From Trichostrongylus colubriformis (taxonomy: Eukaryota > Nematoda > Chromadorea > Rhabditida > Trichostrongylidae), in the NCBI GenBank assembly GCA_963978905.1, contig OZ022257.1, positions 34,671,685-34,735,684 of the forward strand: DNA of 64,000 nucleotides. Direction: 5' to 3'. Both the position numbers and the translations under genes were made by a program. Shown piece by piece: positions 35,334-44,187 of the stretch. Under the pieces are notes generated by a model that was given only the letters and a program-made list of their open reading frames with translations, did no database searches and was not told where the DNA came from. Numbering within the stretch: position 1 is the stretch's first letter; each line of letters begins with the position of its first letter.

Positions 35334-37442
35334 TCAATCAGCAAACCATCCGCGTGAGGACCTTCGAAACTGCGAGAACTGTAGCGAAAATGAAGATGGC
35401 AGCTGCGATGAAGGCGAAGATTGTTGACTTCCAGTGCTCAATCGCGACATCCAGTAGATGTCCAAAATAGGGGAAGTTGAACATATGACGTAGTTGGCAT
35501 GTTCAACAAGTTGTTGAGATGGAGTTTCCCAGTGCGTGTGGAATGCTAGTATTCCTGAGATGTTTAGCTTGTGTGTTTTTCGTCCACACTTCACTAGACA
35601 GGTGTCCTTATCTCTTGGCACTGTTGCATGAATAGTTGCTTTTGATTGAGAAGTGGACGAGTTGCATGTAGCAGAGAACACGTTTTCTTGGCATTCTATT
35701 TCTATCATGATTGGGCGATCGGAGTAGCATGAGAAGACGACTTCAGCTCCTCGGATGCAATTGTAGCAGCCTTGTAGTGATGAAGCCTTTATGTCGCACT
35801 CCTCGTTGTCGACCATGGTCTCTGTATGGTGCACTGCGGAGGTGCTTATTGTGAGATCAATCACAGCCCTGTGTATGGCTCCGAAAACTCTTCCATGACT
35901 GTCCTGGAGGTGCAGGACTGAAGAAGATAGTGGTAGCAGGTTTTCCACAGAGGTCATCTTGCTGCTGACGTCAACGTTTCTGCAAGAGCATTTTTCTTCC
36001 GTTTCGGATGGCGAGCAAGAGCATCTGTTTTCGACGTAACATTCTGATATGTTAGAGGCACTTCTTTTTGTTGGACATCGCAGACCAAAGAAGTCTTCCT
36101 TATCGATTATGGCTACCTCTGATTGGTTGAAGTTCGTAGTTTCGATGAATGTCGTGCCTAGCAAAGGGATTGCTGGCGTGGTGACGAATTCCAGCGTTAT
36201 GTTCGCTGTCTTCATGACATGTGTTGTCTGCGTGTTGATCGTAATCATCTCTGAGATCCTTGTTCCTCGAGTTCCAGTGTAGGTATACGTTATCAGAGCA
36301 GATTCTTGCCAGGTTGGGCAATGGAACACTTGATAAATTTTCTCGTTTTTTGGTTTCGCGTAGGAGCAAGAGAATAGGCGTCCTGGCATAGGAAGAAGGC
36401 AGCCGCAGCCGATTCCTCCACAAGATGTGGTACAACGGGCGATCCCAGGGAATTCGTATGTGTCGCGAAGTTCCGGGATCTCAGAATTACTGCTGATGTG
36501 TGCACAGGTTTGCGAAGAACAGGAACCAGCTAGATGACATCGCTTTACAGATTCTGTGACGATGTTGACGTCTCTAGTGTAGAAGAGAACAACCGGATTG
36601 CAGGTCAAAAATACATGCTGCAACTGTATCTCCATGCTTCCAACTGTTTGGTTCTTGTTCCGAAGGCGAAAGCAAGCTTGCGGTCTGTTTTCGCTCAGTG
36701 TAATTGTACTTTCCTGTACTTCTAGGCAGTCTGTTCCGTGAGCTGAACGAGAGCAAACTGTGTTGTTTGCGTTGAGAGTATGCGTGTATTGACACGTTTC
36801 TCCGTTACAGATCATGTGGGCAATAATTACGCTGAATATGACCAGTTTTGAGCGCGCTGGGAAAGTTGACAGGCTTGTCATTCTGAAGGTTTCCTTGTCC
36901 TGATGTGGTAGCGCTTTTTGCTTTCTTCCAAAACGTGTCCAGCGTCGTTTGTAGAGGAAATGTCGCATGGCTGTGTAGCATGTCAGTGATAAGGGAGCTA
37001 GGATGAGTGCGAGGCACATCGCAATGATTCCTATCGTCGTTCGAGGAGCACAGTGCGGATTTCCGAGGAACTCGGAGCACATGGTGCATCCGATTCTTTG
37101 ACAGAATTCTTCTGGAGGACATATTATGGTTTCCGAGTATTGTTTAGAATCAGCAATTGTGCGCCACTGAATGGTATGTTGATTGACGAGGTACTTGAAT
37201 GGTAATGCCACTTCTGTAATGTTCGCTCCGGCCGGAATTATCGTGCACTCTTTATAGTTTATGCAGACTTCGGCTTTTGTGGAGAGTGTTGTATTGATTC
37301 GTGCTCCTTTGATCGAGCAGGATACAGTGGCAGCAGATGTCGAGCTGAGGAGCGTAAATGCGCACATCGCGATCATCAATATTGTCGATGAAATTGGCTT
37401 CTTAGATCCCGTCGATCTCGTCCTTGTTTCATCGTAAGACAT
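35334..37442 (-). CDS. env: Envelope-like glycoprotein, phlebovirus Gn/Gc type
   Basis: The 702-codon frame follows pol after about 80 bp and is probably translated from a spliced RNA. A signal-peptide-like segment lies at residues 19-38. A short cysteine-bearing ectodomain is followed by a membrane segment at about 135-157 and a basic tail, then a second hydrophobic segment at about 198-212 that would act as signal for the larger second product. That two-part layout mirrors bunyaviral precursors. The second part is rich in paired cysteines; CGGIGCGC at 341-348 resembles the conserved region of Phlebovirus_G2 glycoproteins (class II fusogens). NxT/S sites are numerous. The last ~35 residues are polar and lack a membrane anchor. 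In the neighbouring frame, about 35340-35450, a hydrophobic segment of about 20 residues is encoded, so a one-base shift near 35470 has probably removed the anchor. This copy would not give an anchored protein. Confidence 0.85.
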   Translation of the reverse strand: MSYDETRTRSTGSKKPISSTILMIAMCAFTLLSSTSAATVSCSIKGARINTTLSTKAEVCINYKECTIIPAGANITEVALPFKYLVNQHTIQWRTIADSKQYSETIICPPEEFCQRIGCTMCSEFLGNPHCAPRTTIGIIAMCLALILAPLSLTCYTAMRHFLYKRRWTRFGRKQKALPHQDKETFRMTSLSTFPARSKLVIFSVIIAHMICNGETCQYTHTLNANNTVCSRSAHGTDCLEVQESTITLSENRPQACFRLRNKNQTVGSMEIQLQHVFLTCNPVVLFYTRDVNIVTESVKRCHLAGSCSSQTCAHISSNSEIPELRDTYEFPGIARCTTSCGGIGCGCLLPMPGRLFSCSYAKPKNEKIYQVFHCPTWQESALITYTYTGTRGTRISEMITINTQTTHVMKTANITLEFVTTPAIPLLGTTFIETTNFNQSEVAIIDKEDFFGLRCPTKRSASNISECYVENRCSCSPSETEEKCSCRNVDVSSKMTSVENLLPLSSSVLHLQDSHGRVFGAIHRAVIDLTISTSAVHHTETMVDNEECDIKASSLQGCYNCIRGAEVVFSCYSDRPIMIEIECQENVFSATCNSSTSQSKATIHATVPRDKDTCLVKCGRKTHKLNISGILAFHTHWETPSQQLVEHANYVICSTSPILDIYWMSRLSTGSQQSSPSSQLPSSFSLQFSQFRRSSRGWFAD

Positions 37443-37520
37443 CGAATTTTTCGCTGCTCTTGGTGGCTGCCGTCTGACGATAATGTCAGCTTCTTCGGCT
37501 AATCTCGTAGATGGTTTTCT

Positions 37521-40500
37521 TCAAGCAACAGTTTTTTCTTTTACTGCTGAGTGTTCGTCAGCTCCATTTTCCGGGCAGTAGATGGAAGACTGTATTTCAA
37601 GAGGAATGAGACGATTAATAGGTCTCTGGACAATTCTTCCTGTAGAAGTTTGAAGCATGGCGCTTCGAATTTCTCCGTCTCTACTCGTGATGAGGTCGAT
37701 AATCACTGCCATTGGCCATTGTCCTCGTGGTAAATGGGAGTCGTCATCGAGAAGTACGACGTCTCCAATGGAAGGATGTTGACCTGAGGATCTAGATCTT
37801 TTCCCAATGATTTTATGACGTTCTCGTAGTTCCATCAGGTATTCGTTCCTCCATATACTCCAAAATTTCTTCGTCAGCTTTTCTGTGGCTGATATAGCGA
37901 GCTTAGCAGCTTTTTGGGAAAAAAGTTCAGGGAGAGGTTGAAAATCTGGATCGTCGTTGTGGTCTTCTGAGGTAAGTTGGGTGGTCCCATGTCTTACGTC
38001 CTTATATATGAAGTCTATCGGCCGCAGGGCTTCATATGGTGAATCCTGGTCTCCGACTGTGGTGAGCGGCCTTGAGTTCACAACACTTTCGATTTCGCAG
38101 AGTGTTGTGTAAAGCAATTCATCTGTCAGCTTTCTTCGACCAATTGTTTTTTGGAGCGATCTCTTGACAGTTCCGACCATTCTTTCCCATACACCACCCA
38201 TCCATGGCGAGGAAGGCGGAATGAAGTTCCACGTGATTCGGTGTTTGGCAAGGAACAGGGATAAGTGGGATTCTTCATCGTTGCTCTGATTTTGAGCTAG
38301 AATTGTTTCAGTCAGCTGGAAGTTTGTACCGTTATCGCTGATTATTTTCAGCGGAACTTCTCTTCGGGCGATAAATCTCTTGAGCGTGAAGATGAAGCTT
38401 TTCGCCGAAAGATCTGTTGCGACTTCCAGATGAACAAGTCTTGTGACTAAACACGTGAATAGTGCAACGTATCGTTTCAGGTCGTCGCCGGATGGAGATT
38501 TGATCAGTATAGGTCCCATGAAGTCCACTCCCGTGTGAGAGAACGGAGGTGATTTTGTGACACGTTCGGCAGGTAGAGGCCCCATATTGGGGTATCTGTA
38601 CGGTGCCATATTGAACTTCTTGCATGTGACACAATGCTTGAGAATCCTCTTGCACAGCGTTCTGTCTTGCGGAATCCAGAATCGTCGTCTTATATTGTAT
38701 AGTAACTGATTCGTTCCGCAGTGTGACAGACTTCGGTGCAAATGTGCAGCTATTAAATCTCCTAGCTTGCTTTGCTTGGGAATGTGTACAGGATTGGCAG
38801 CTGAGAAACTGAGTTCGGAGTTCTCGAGTCTGCTGAACTTCCTAAATATGCCGTCGTTGTCGGCTTTGACGTTGAGCTGCTTGTTTTGCGTTAGCAGAGT
38901 GGAGTTGTATATTGCTTGTTCTTGTCGAATGATCAGTTTTTCGGCCATAACGGCTTCCTCTGCTGTTGTTGCACTCGTCGCTCCACTCTTTTTCAGAGGA
39001 AGACATTTTCCTTTAGAGGCTTTGCGGATGAAACGTGCACAATAGGCAACTATTCTGATCAGTTTGGAATAGTTGCTGATTTTTTCTACTGGCCATATTT
39101 CTGTTGCTTCGATGGTTCCTGTAGCGAGTGAACATATTTCGTCGCCGGTGAAAGTTTGTTCGCACAGATCTTCAGCTTTCTTGACCGGCCAGTTACACGT
39201 GGGTCTATTAAGCCAAAGTGGCCCACACCACCATCTGTGGTTGACGAAATTTTCCTTGGTCACTCCTCGTGTAGCACAATCAGCTACGTTTTCGTCTGTT
39301 GGCACGTGAAAGAACGAAACGTTGCTACCTTCTTGTAGTCGTTTCGTGATGAGTCTGATTTTTTGAACGAGTGTTGTGACGATTGACGGCAGTCGTCTAG
39401 TTCCTTGTATCCAGCACAGTGCGATCGTAGAATCGCTGAATAGATTTATCTGCTCGAAATCCATACTGGTTTTTTGAATAGTCGATTCGGCAAGACTCAA
39501 TCCAATAAATATGGAAAGGAGCTCTAAGCGTGGTATCGTCTGCTCTTTGTTTATTGGAGCTATCTTTGACTTGGCAGTGAACAGTCGTGACTCTGTAGTT
39601 CCTTTGCTTAATGTCGATGTGACGTATATGCAGCAAGCATACGCTCGTTTAGAGCTGTCCACAAAGATCGACATCGTCTTTGCCGCTGTACTGCTCTTTT
39701 CTACGACCTTTCGTGGTAAGGTGATTTGAAATCCGCTGATGTCGTGCTTTATTATCTCCCATGACTTTTGGTCTTGGCTGGATAACGGAGCGTCCCAACC
39801 ATACTTCTGTTTGTGAAGATCTTGAAGGAAGACTTTCGCAGGGGTCATCAGCGGTGATAGTAGTCCGAGTGGATCGTAGCAGTAACCATTTATTTGGCTG
39901 AGGACTGTCCGCTTGGAGGTCTTATCGAATTGCTTTTCGTAGCATTTGAGCGATATAGTATCCTGGATAGAGTTCCAGAGTATTCCGAGAACTTTAACTT
40001 CGGTGGATGTTGCTCTGTCGACTTCTGGTATTCTTCTATTGACGTATGGAGAATTGGATAGATAATCGCGGAGATTCATTCCAATTGACGAAAATAGCTT
40101 TTTTGACTCGGTGTATTTGTGAAGAAGGCTATCTGGGTCCTTTCCTTCTAGCAGCACATTGTCGACGTAGAGAGATTTAGACAGCTCTTGAGCTATGTCC
40201 GACTCTGATTTCTCGATGTGCTTCAAAATAGATTGATTCAGAATGGCTGGACTTGCGTTCATACCAAATGGTACTCTGCAGAAGCGAAGGCATATGTTAT
40301 TGTTTCCAATTGCTGGGCGTCTGATATCTTTCACCCATAGAAAGCGTGTGACGTCCCTGTGATCTTCAGGCAGCTTTATTTGCAGAAAGGCCTTCTGTAT
40401 ATCCGCCACCATTGTGTACTGGTGAGTTCGGAATTGTAGAACCACTTCGTGAATATGAGGTGTCAGAGAGTGTCCTTCGTAGATAACATCATTTAAGCAG

Positions 40501-42071
40501 AGCTCATTTTTTGCATGAGAGGATGCATCGAACACGACCCTGAGCTTGGTGGATTTTGATGGTGTCCACACATGTCGGTGAGGAAGGTAGAAGGTAGCAA
40601 TTCTAGACGAGCGGTCGCTAGCCTCCTCGATTATCCCCTCTTGTAGATAGCTCGTGAAGGTTTCAGCGTAGAGTTTGAGCTTTTCGTCATCTCCCTGAAG
40701 AGTCCGTAGAAGATTCTGTAATCTTCGGAGTGCCACGTTGAAGTTGTCTCTCAGATTTTTGACTTTCTCTGTGAATGGAAAACCGGCAGTTATCTTGCCA
40801 TCTTCTATGATGATGGTCTTTCGGTAGTCATCCATGAACTTTATGACTGCTGCTTCGTCCGAATCGTTCTGAGCGTTGATACCCAGCGATTCCAATTCGT
40901 ACAGATGCTTTATATCCTTCTTGTAGTTATCGTTAGATAGCGCGACGGGTGTAGCTACCACGAGCGAACTACAGTGTGAATCCTGTTCATTATTGTTTGT
41001 AGAGGCGAATGTACCGGTAGCTCCAGAAATGGTGTAGCCAAAGACGGTTGGTGTGAGAACCAATCCTGACGGTAACTTTACCACTGGATTGTTGTGTTCG
41101 ATCACTTGATTCAACAGGTCCTGTCCAATTAGTAGGTCAGGAGATACTTCGGACGAAAGAAGATTGTGCTGAGCAATTGTGATTTTTTCCTTTTTGATGA
41201 AGCTTTTGTCCGCTTCTGACAGCTGAGCCATTTTGGTCATGGATGTGAGCTTGTCCTTGGTAAAAACTGGCAGATGTTGCAGTTTTCTAGAGCTGCGTAA
41301 CGCTTTCAGAGTGACCTTTACTTCGTTTGATAGAAAGGTTTCCTGAAGCTCTCCCATTCCTGTTGTAGTGAACGATAGGGAACTAATCGTTGGTAGTTTC
41401 AACTCATCTCTTGTCTTTGTCTTTATAAAGCTTTTTTGAGCTCCCGAGTCGAGAAGGATGGTGATAGGCTGATAGTCCATTTTGGCTTCATTAAAGACTA
41501 GCGCAGATGCCATTTGTAGAACGCACTGGCTAGCTATCGGTCGTTCCGCTGCCGTAGCGATGTTCCGAAGAGGAGCTGCGTGTAGTGATTGCACTCTGCT
41601 TGTCTCTCTTGGTTGGTTGTTATTTCTTTGTGGCGGATGTCTGGAGCGGTTGGTTTGCGAGGAGAAGCCTGACCTTGTTTCTCCTCGCTGAACCGAACTT
41701 GGCGGTAGGTCTCGCCTGTTAATAGATGGATCGGTTGTTTCCCGAACACTCCTCGATGCTGTGCATAGGGAGGAGTGATGATCCTCATTGCACTTTGGGC
41801 ACTGTCCCATTGCTGCACAATGCTTTGACCCGTGATTCCTATCGAAGCATTTCCAGCATGCTCTTTGGCGCTTGGCTTCCATCCGCCGCGCCTCAGGCGT
41901 TGGGTACCTTGTGCACTGCTGTGGGGAATGTGTATCTCCGCACAGGCATTTTTGCTTTGTCCGTTGACTAAAGAACGGTTTGGTCTCGTGATGTGCTGTG
42001 TTCATCCTTCTGGAGCTGTTCATGCCTTGGCTAGAACCGAACAGGGTCTTCGTCGTCAATTCGGTAGTCTC
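37521..42071 (-). CDS. pol: BEL/Pao Pol: zinc knuckles, protease, RT, RNase H, integrase
   Basis: This frame continues gag in the same phase after one TAA codon. Residue numbers count from the TTG at 42059. Knuckle-like CWKCFDRNHGSKHC is at 68-81 and CPKCNEDHHSSLC at 87-99; these normally end Gag. The aspartyl protease motif ILLDSGAQKSF has its Asp at 204. The reverse transcriptase has LRVVFDASS near 507, VADIQKAF with Asp 553, and YVDN at 631-634 where YVDD is the textbook form. RNase H shows FVDSS (801), LELLS (846) and FSDST (876). Integrase has His 1108, His 1113, Cys 1143 and Cys 1146, then catalytic Asp 1179, Asp 1242 and Glu 1292. A DUF5641-like tail with LPRGQWPM spans about 1390-1490. 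The frame is otherwise open for 1,512 codons, so selection or recent activity is likely. Confidence 0.93.
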   Translation of the reverse strand, partial: ETTELTTKTLFGSSQGMNSSRRMNTAHHETKPFFSQRTKQKCLCGDTHSPQQCTRYPTPEARRMEAKRQRACWKCFDRNHGSKHCAAMGQCPKCNEDHHSSLCTASRSVRETTDPSINRRDLPPSSVQRGETRSGFSSQTNRSRHPPQRNNNQPRETSRVQSLHAAPLRNIATAAERPIASQCVLQMASALVFNEAKMDYQPITILLDSGAQKSFIKTKTRDELKLPTISSLSFTTTGMGELQETFLSNEVKVTLKALRSSRKLQHLPVFTKDKLTSMTKMAQLSEADKSFIKKEKITIAQHNLLSSEVSPDLLIGQDLLNQVIEHNNPVVKLPSGLVLTPTVFGYTISGATGTFASTNNNEQDSHCSSLVVATPVALSNDNYKKDIKHLYELESLGINAQNDSDEAAVIKFMDDYRKTIIIEDGKITAGFPFTEKVKNLRDNFNVALRRLQNLLRTLQGDDEKLKLYAETFTSYLQEGIIEEASDRSSRIATFYLPHRHVWTPSKSTKLRVVFDASSHAKNELCLNDVIYEGHSLTPHIHEVVLQFRTHQYTMVADIQKAFLQIKLPEDHRDVTRFLWVKDIRRPAIGNNNICLRFCRVPFGMNASPAILNQSILKHIEKSESDIAQELSKSLYVDNVLLEGKDPDSLLHKYTESKKLFSSIGMNLRDYLSNSPYVNRRIPEVDRATSTEVKVLGILWNSIQDTISLKCYEKQFDKTSKRTVLSQINGYCYDPLGLLSPLMTPAKVFLQDLHKQKYGWDAPLSSQDQKSWEIIKHDISGFQITLPRKVVEKSSTAAKTMSIFVDSSKRAYACCIYVTSTLSKGTTESRLFTAKSKIAPINKEQTIPRLELLSIFIGLSLAESTIQKTSMDFEQINLFSDSTIALCWIQGTRRLPSIVTTLVQKIRLITKRLQEGSNVSFFHVPTDENVADCATRGVTKENFVNHRWWCGPLWLNRPTCNWPVKKAEDLCEQTFTGDEICSLATGTIEATEIWPVEKISNYSKLIRIVAYCARFIRKASKGKCLPLKKSGATSATTAEEAVMAEKLIIRQEQAIYNSTLLTQNKQLNVKADNDGIFRKFSRLENSELSFSAANPVHIPKQSKLGDLIAAHLHRSLSHCGTNQLLYNIRRRFWIPQDRTLCKRILKHCVTCKKFNMAPYRYPNMGPLPAERVTKSPPFSHTGVDFMGPILIKSPSGDDLKRYVALFTCLVTRLVHLEVATDLSAKSFIFTLKRFIARREVPLKIISDNGTNFQLTETILAQNQSNDEESHLSLFLAKHRITWNFIPPSSPWMGGVWERMVGTVKRSLQKTIGRRKLTDELLYTTLCEIESVVNSRPLTTVGDQDSPYEALRPIDFIYKDVRHGTTQLTSEDHNDDPDFQPLPELFSQKAAKLAISATEKLTKKFWSIWRNEYLMELRERHKIIGKRSRSSGQHPSIGDVVLLDDDSHLPRGQWPMAVIIDLITSRDGEIRSAMLQTSTGRIVQRPINRLIPLEIQSSIYCPENGADEHSAVKEKTVA

Positions 42072-43070
42072 TTAAAGCGTGATGATGTCATCAACGGCCT
42101 CGATTATTGCCTTCACTTCGAATCCTACGCCAGCTTCGTTTTCTCTTTTTATAACCTGGCTGCAGATATTCTCTGTAAACTTCGAAAGAATCAGACGGCG
42201 CCATACTCGGTCTGCATTCATTAGCACTCCAGTTTGTTCTAGATGCACGATACGAGACGATATGGCGCTCAGTGTGTTGCGGCAGCTTGATGAGTTTCCT
42301 TGAGCTCTTGATAGATGCTCAATCTCATTTATCAAGATGTCCGCTATACTAGACGACCTGTCATACTGTTTCTTCAAAATAGTCACAGCGTCGTAGTATT
42401 TGTCCCCAATGACAGGGATGCTGCTTATCGAAGCAGCTGCCTTTCCTTTCACTGCTTGTTTGAAGAAAAGGAATTTTTCCTGGTTGCTTAGGTCCGCATC
42501 ATTGTGAATAAGGGACTCGAAGACTGACCAGAAAGTATTGAACTCTCTAAAGTTTCCAGAAAAGGATGGGATTTCGAGGAGAGGGCGTCGAATTTGTACA
42601 TTGCGTTCGTAAAAATTGACACTGCCAGTTCCACTGTGAGAGTTCTCCCGGTTGCCGTTAGCCTGGAAGCTGGCGGCTTCCGTGATGAGTGACGATTGCT
42701 GTGCCAACTCTTCCTTTCTGAAGTCAATTGTGCTCAGCCACTGTATCACCGTGATTTCTAAGTTATTAGATTCGAGCTCCAGATGTTTGTGTAGCTCGAG
42801 CATTAACTTCTCCCTTTCCTTTTGTTCCGATCGTGAATTAATTGTTTCGATCGCTTTCTCAAGGTGGGTATCGTGTAACTGCTTTGCCTTTGTGATACTT
42901 GTCATCAAATGGTTCAGCATTGCAGTCTTCTCTCTGATGTAGGCCTCACATTCTTCCTTTTGAGAGGGGAATGTGAATGGTGAGTCCAAGTGCTTCATAT
43001 TTGCCTCACTCGATCTGATCAAGGTACAAGCAAGTGTGATTTTGGTTTTGTATACTTGGATCTCTGCCAT
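42072..43070 (-). CDS. gag: BEL/Pao Gag, ends at an in-frame stop before the zinc knuckles
   Basis: Gag packages the element RNA into particles. The first ATG after the leader is at 43070. Residues about 30-125 look alpha-helical and charged. From about 165 onward RPLLEIPSFSGNFREFNTFW begins the DUF1759-like capsid region found in BEL elements, continuing through NQEKFLFFKQAVKGKA. The frame stops at TAA (42074-42072) after DDIITL, while the expected zinc knuckles lie in the same frame just beyond. BEL elements usually have one continuous Gag-Pol frame, so the stop is either a recent nonsense change or a readthrough site. Confidence 0.88.
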   Translation of the reverse strand: MAEIQVYKTKITLACTLIRSSEANMKHLDSPFTFPSQKEECEAYIREKTAMLNHLMTSITKAKQLHDTHLEKAIETINSRSEQKEREKLMLELHKHLELESNNLEITVIQWLSTIDFRKEELAQQSSLITEAASFQANGNRENSHSGTGSVNFYERNVQIRRPLLEIPSFSGNFREFNTFWSVFESLIHNDADLSNQEKFLFFKQAVKGKAAASISSIPVIGDKYYDAVTILKKQYDRSSSIADILINEIEHLSRAQGNSSSCRNTLSAISSRIVHLEQTGVLMNADRVWRRLILSKFTENICSQVIKRENEAGVGFEVKAIIEAVDDIITL

Positions 43071-43313
43071 TTTGATGTTTTATGACCGTTTTCTTTCGAG
43101 AATTTGAAGTTTCTTCGTGCTTTGTTGATTTTTTGCACGGATTTCGGAACCAGTTTATGTTATGAAGCTGTATGTGTAGCTTCAGTTACGTTTAATTTGG
43201 TTTCTAACTTCTTTGGTTCCGTGTAGGATGTTTCCTGCCACGCGGGTCTTTTTTCTTCTTTTTCTGGATTCCTCAGGGAGGACTCACACGAAATTTCAGG
43301 CTTCTTCTGTTTT

Positions 43314-43752
43314 CTCACTGAGGAGAACTTGCGCAGAAGGTTTTTTCTGATTCCTTATGAAGGAATCTCAGAAATTTTCTCGAATTTCTTCCGAATTTGT
43401 TCGAAAGAAATGAGTGTTTGATTTTGCCTGTCGTTTCTTTGAGAAGAATGACTTAACAGGGCTTTGAGTGGTGGTTTTCCGGATCTGTGAGGAGTCGCGG
43501 ATAAACTGTTGATTGTCTTTCTAATTTGTTAGAAAGATTGAGACCAAACGTCTATTTCTCACTGAGGAGAACTGGCTTAGACGGTTTGATTTGTTTCCAG
43601 CTGGTGGAAAGTAATGAAGTTATCTTCTATCTCTCACTGGGGAGAGCTAGCGTAGAAGATTTTCAAATTTCTGTGTTTCTCAGGGAGAAATTTGAATTGT
43701 GGTTGATGTTGTTCACCTTCTATCTCTCACTGAGAAGAGCTAGCGTAGAAGG
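43314..43752 (-). repeat. Four related short repeats in the BEL leader
   Basis: On the plus strand, CTCACTGAGGAGAACTKGCG-type units about 27 bp long occur at 43314-43340, 43558-43584, 43633-43659 and 43726-43752, each ending with AGAAGG or a variant. They sit between the primer-binding site and the gag start. Leader repeats could serve in packaging, dimerisation or translation control; that is inference. Confidence 0.7.
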
Positions 43753-43766
43753 GGTGGTTTTTCCAA

Positions 43767-43780
43767 CGGCTGATGCACCA
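43767..43780 (-). promoter_or_regulatory. Primer-binding site resembling the tRNA-Gly 3' end
   Basis: In element orientation TGGTGCATCAGCCG begins one base after the 5' LTR. TGG pairs with the CCA tail, and the next bases match the 3' end of conserved tRNA-Gly (acceptor ending GATGCA) except for one position. The tRNA comparison is from general knowledge. Confidence 0.6.
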
Positions 43781-43781
43781 A

Positions 43782-44187
43782 TTTGGTGGATTACCAAAGG
43801 TTGTACAGGTACGTGTAGTATATGTTTATTACGACGTACCTTTTGTACAATAACCGACCACAATACATCGTAATAGGGGTTTATATACAGACAAATGTGG
43901 GCGGTGCATAGATATGGGCTCAATCTTGGACCGAAAAGGTCCAGTGGAGACACTCCTGTAAGGGGATCAAAGAGTGCACCGCTAGGGGATGAAAGAGTAC
44001 ACCGCGCCAAGGGCAATACATAGTTGATTGCACACTTATGATACCGCGAGGTCATGCCTGCGGTACCTTTTCAATAGGTGCTTATCTAAGTTATGTCCTA
44101 GAGTAAACAACTTGAACTAACATGTTATCGTTCAATTCTAGCTGCTAGTTGATAAGAATGAAATATTATGGTTGTGAATCTACAACA
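43782..44187 (-). repeat. BEL 5' LTR
   Basis: The 406-bp partner of 34771-35176. It carries the element promoter. The TATA-like site of the other LTR reads CTATGTATTG here (44014-44023 region), one of the five transitions between the LTRs. CCTCG at 44188-44192 is the target duplication. Confidence 0.9.

Larger units (their letters stand above)
34771..44187 (-). mobile_element. BEL/Pao LTR retroelement with envelope gene, 9.4 kb
   Basis: The order on the minus strand is 5' LTR, leader, gag, pol, env, 3' LTR. The LTRs are 406 bp and about 1.2% different. The target duplication is 5 bp, CCTTG at 34766-34770 and CCTCG at 44188-44192. A primer-binding site follows the 5' LTR, and a short G/C-rich tract precedes the 3' LTR. 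Pol order (protease, RT, RNase H, integrase), a Gag with a DUF1759-like region and the DUF5641-like tail place it in BEL/Pao. The third gene encodes a phlebovirus-Gc-like glycoprotein, known from nematode Cer7-like elements, so it is retrovirus-like in layout. This copy carries one in-frame stop and one Env frameshift. Confidence 0.93.
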
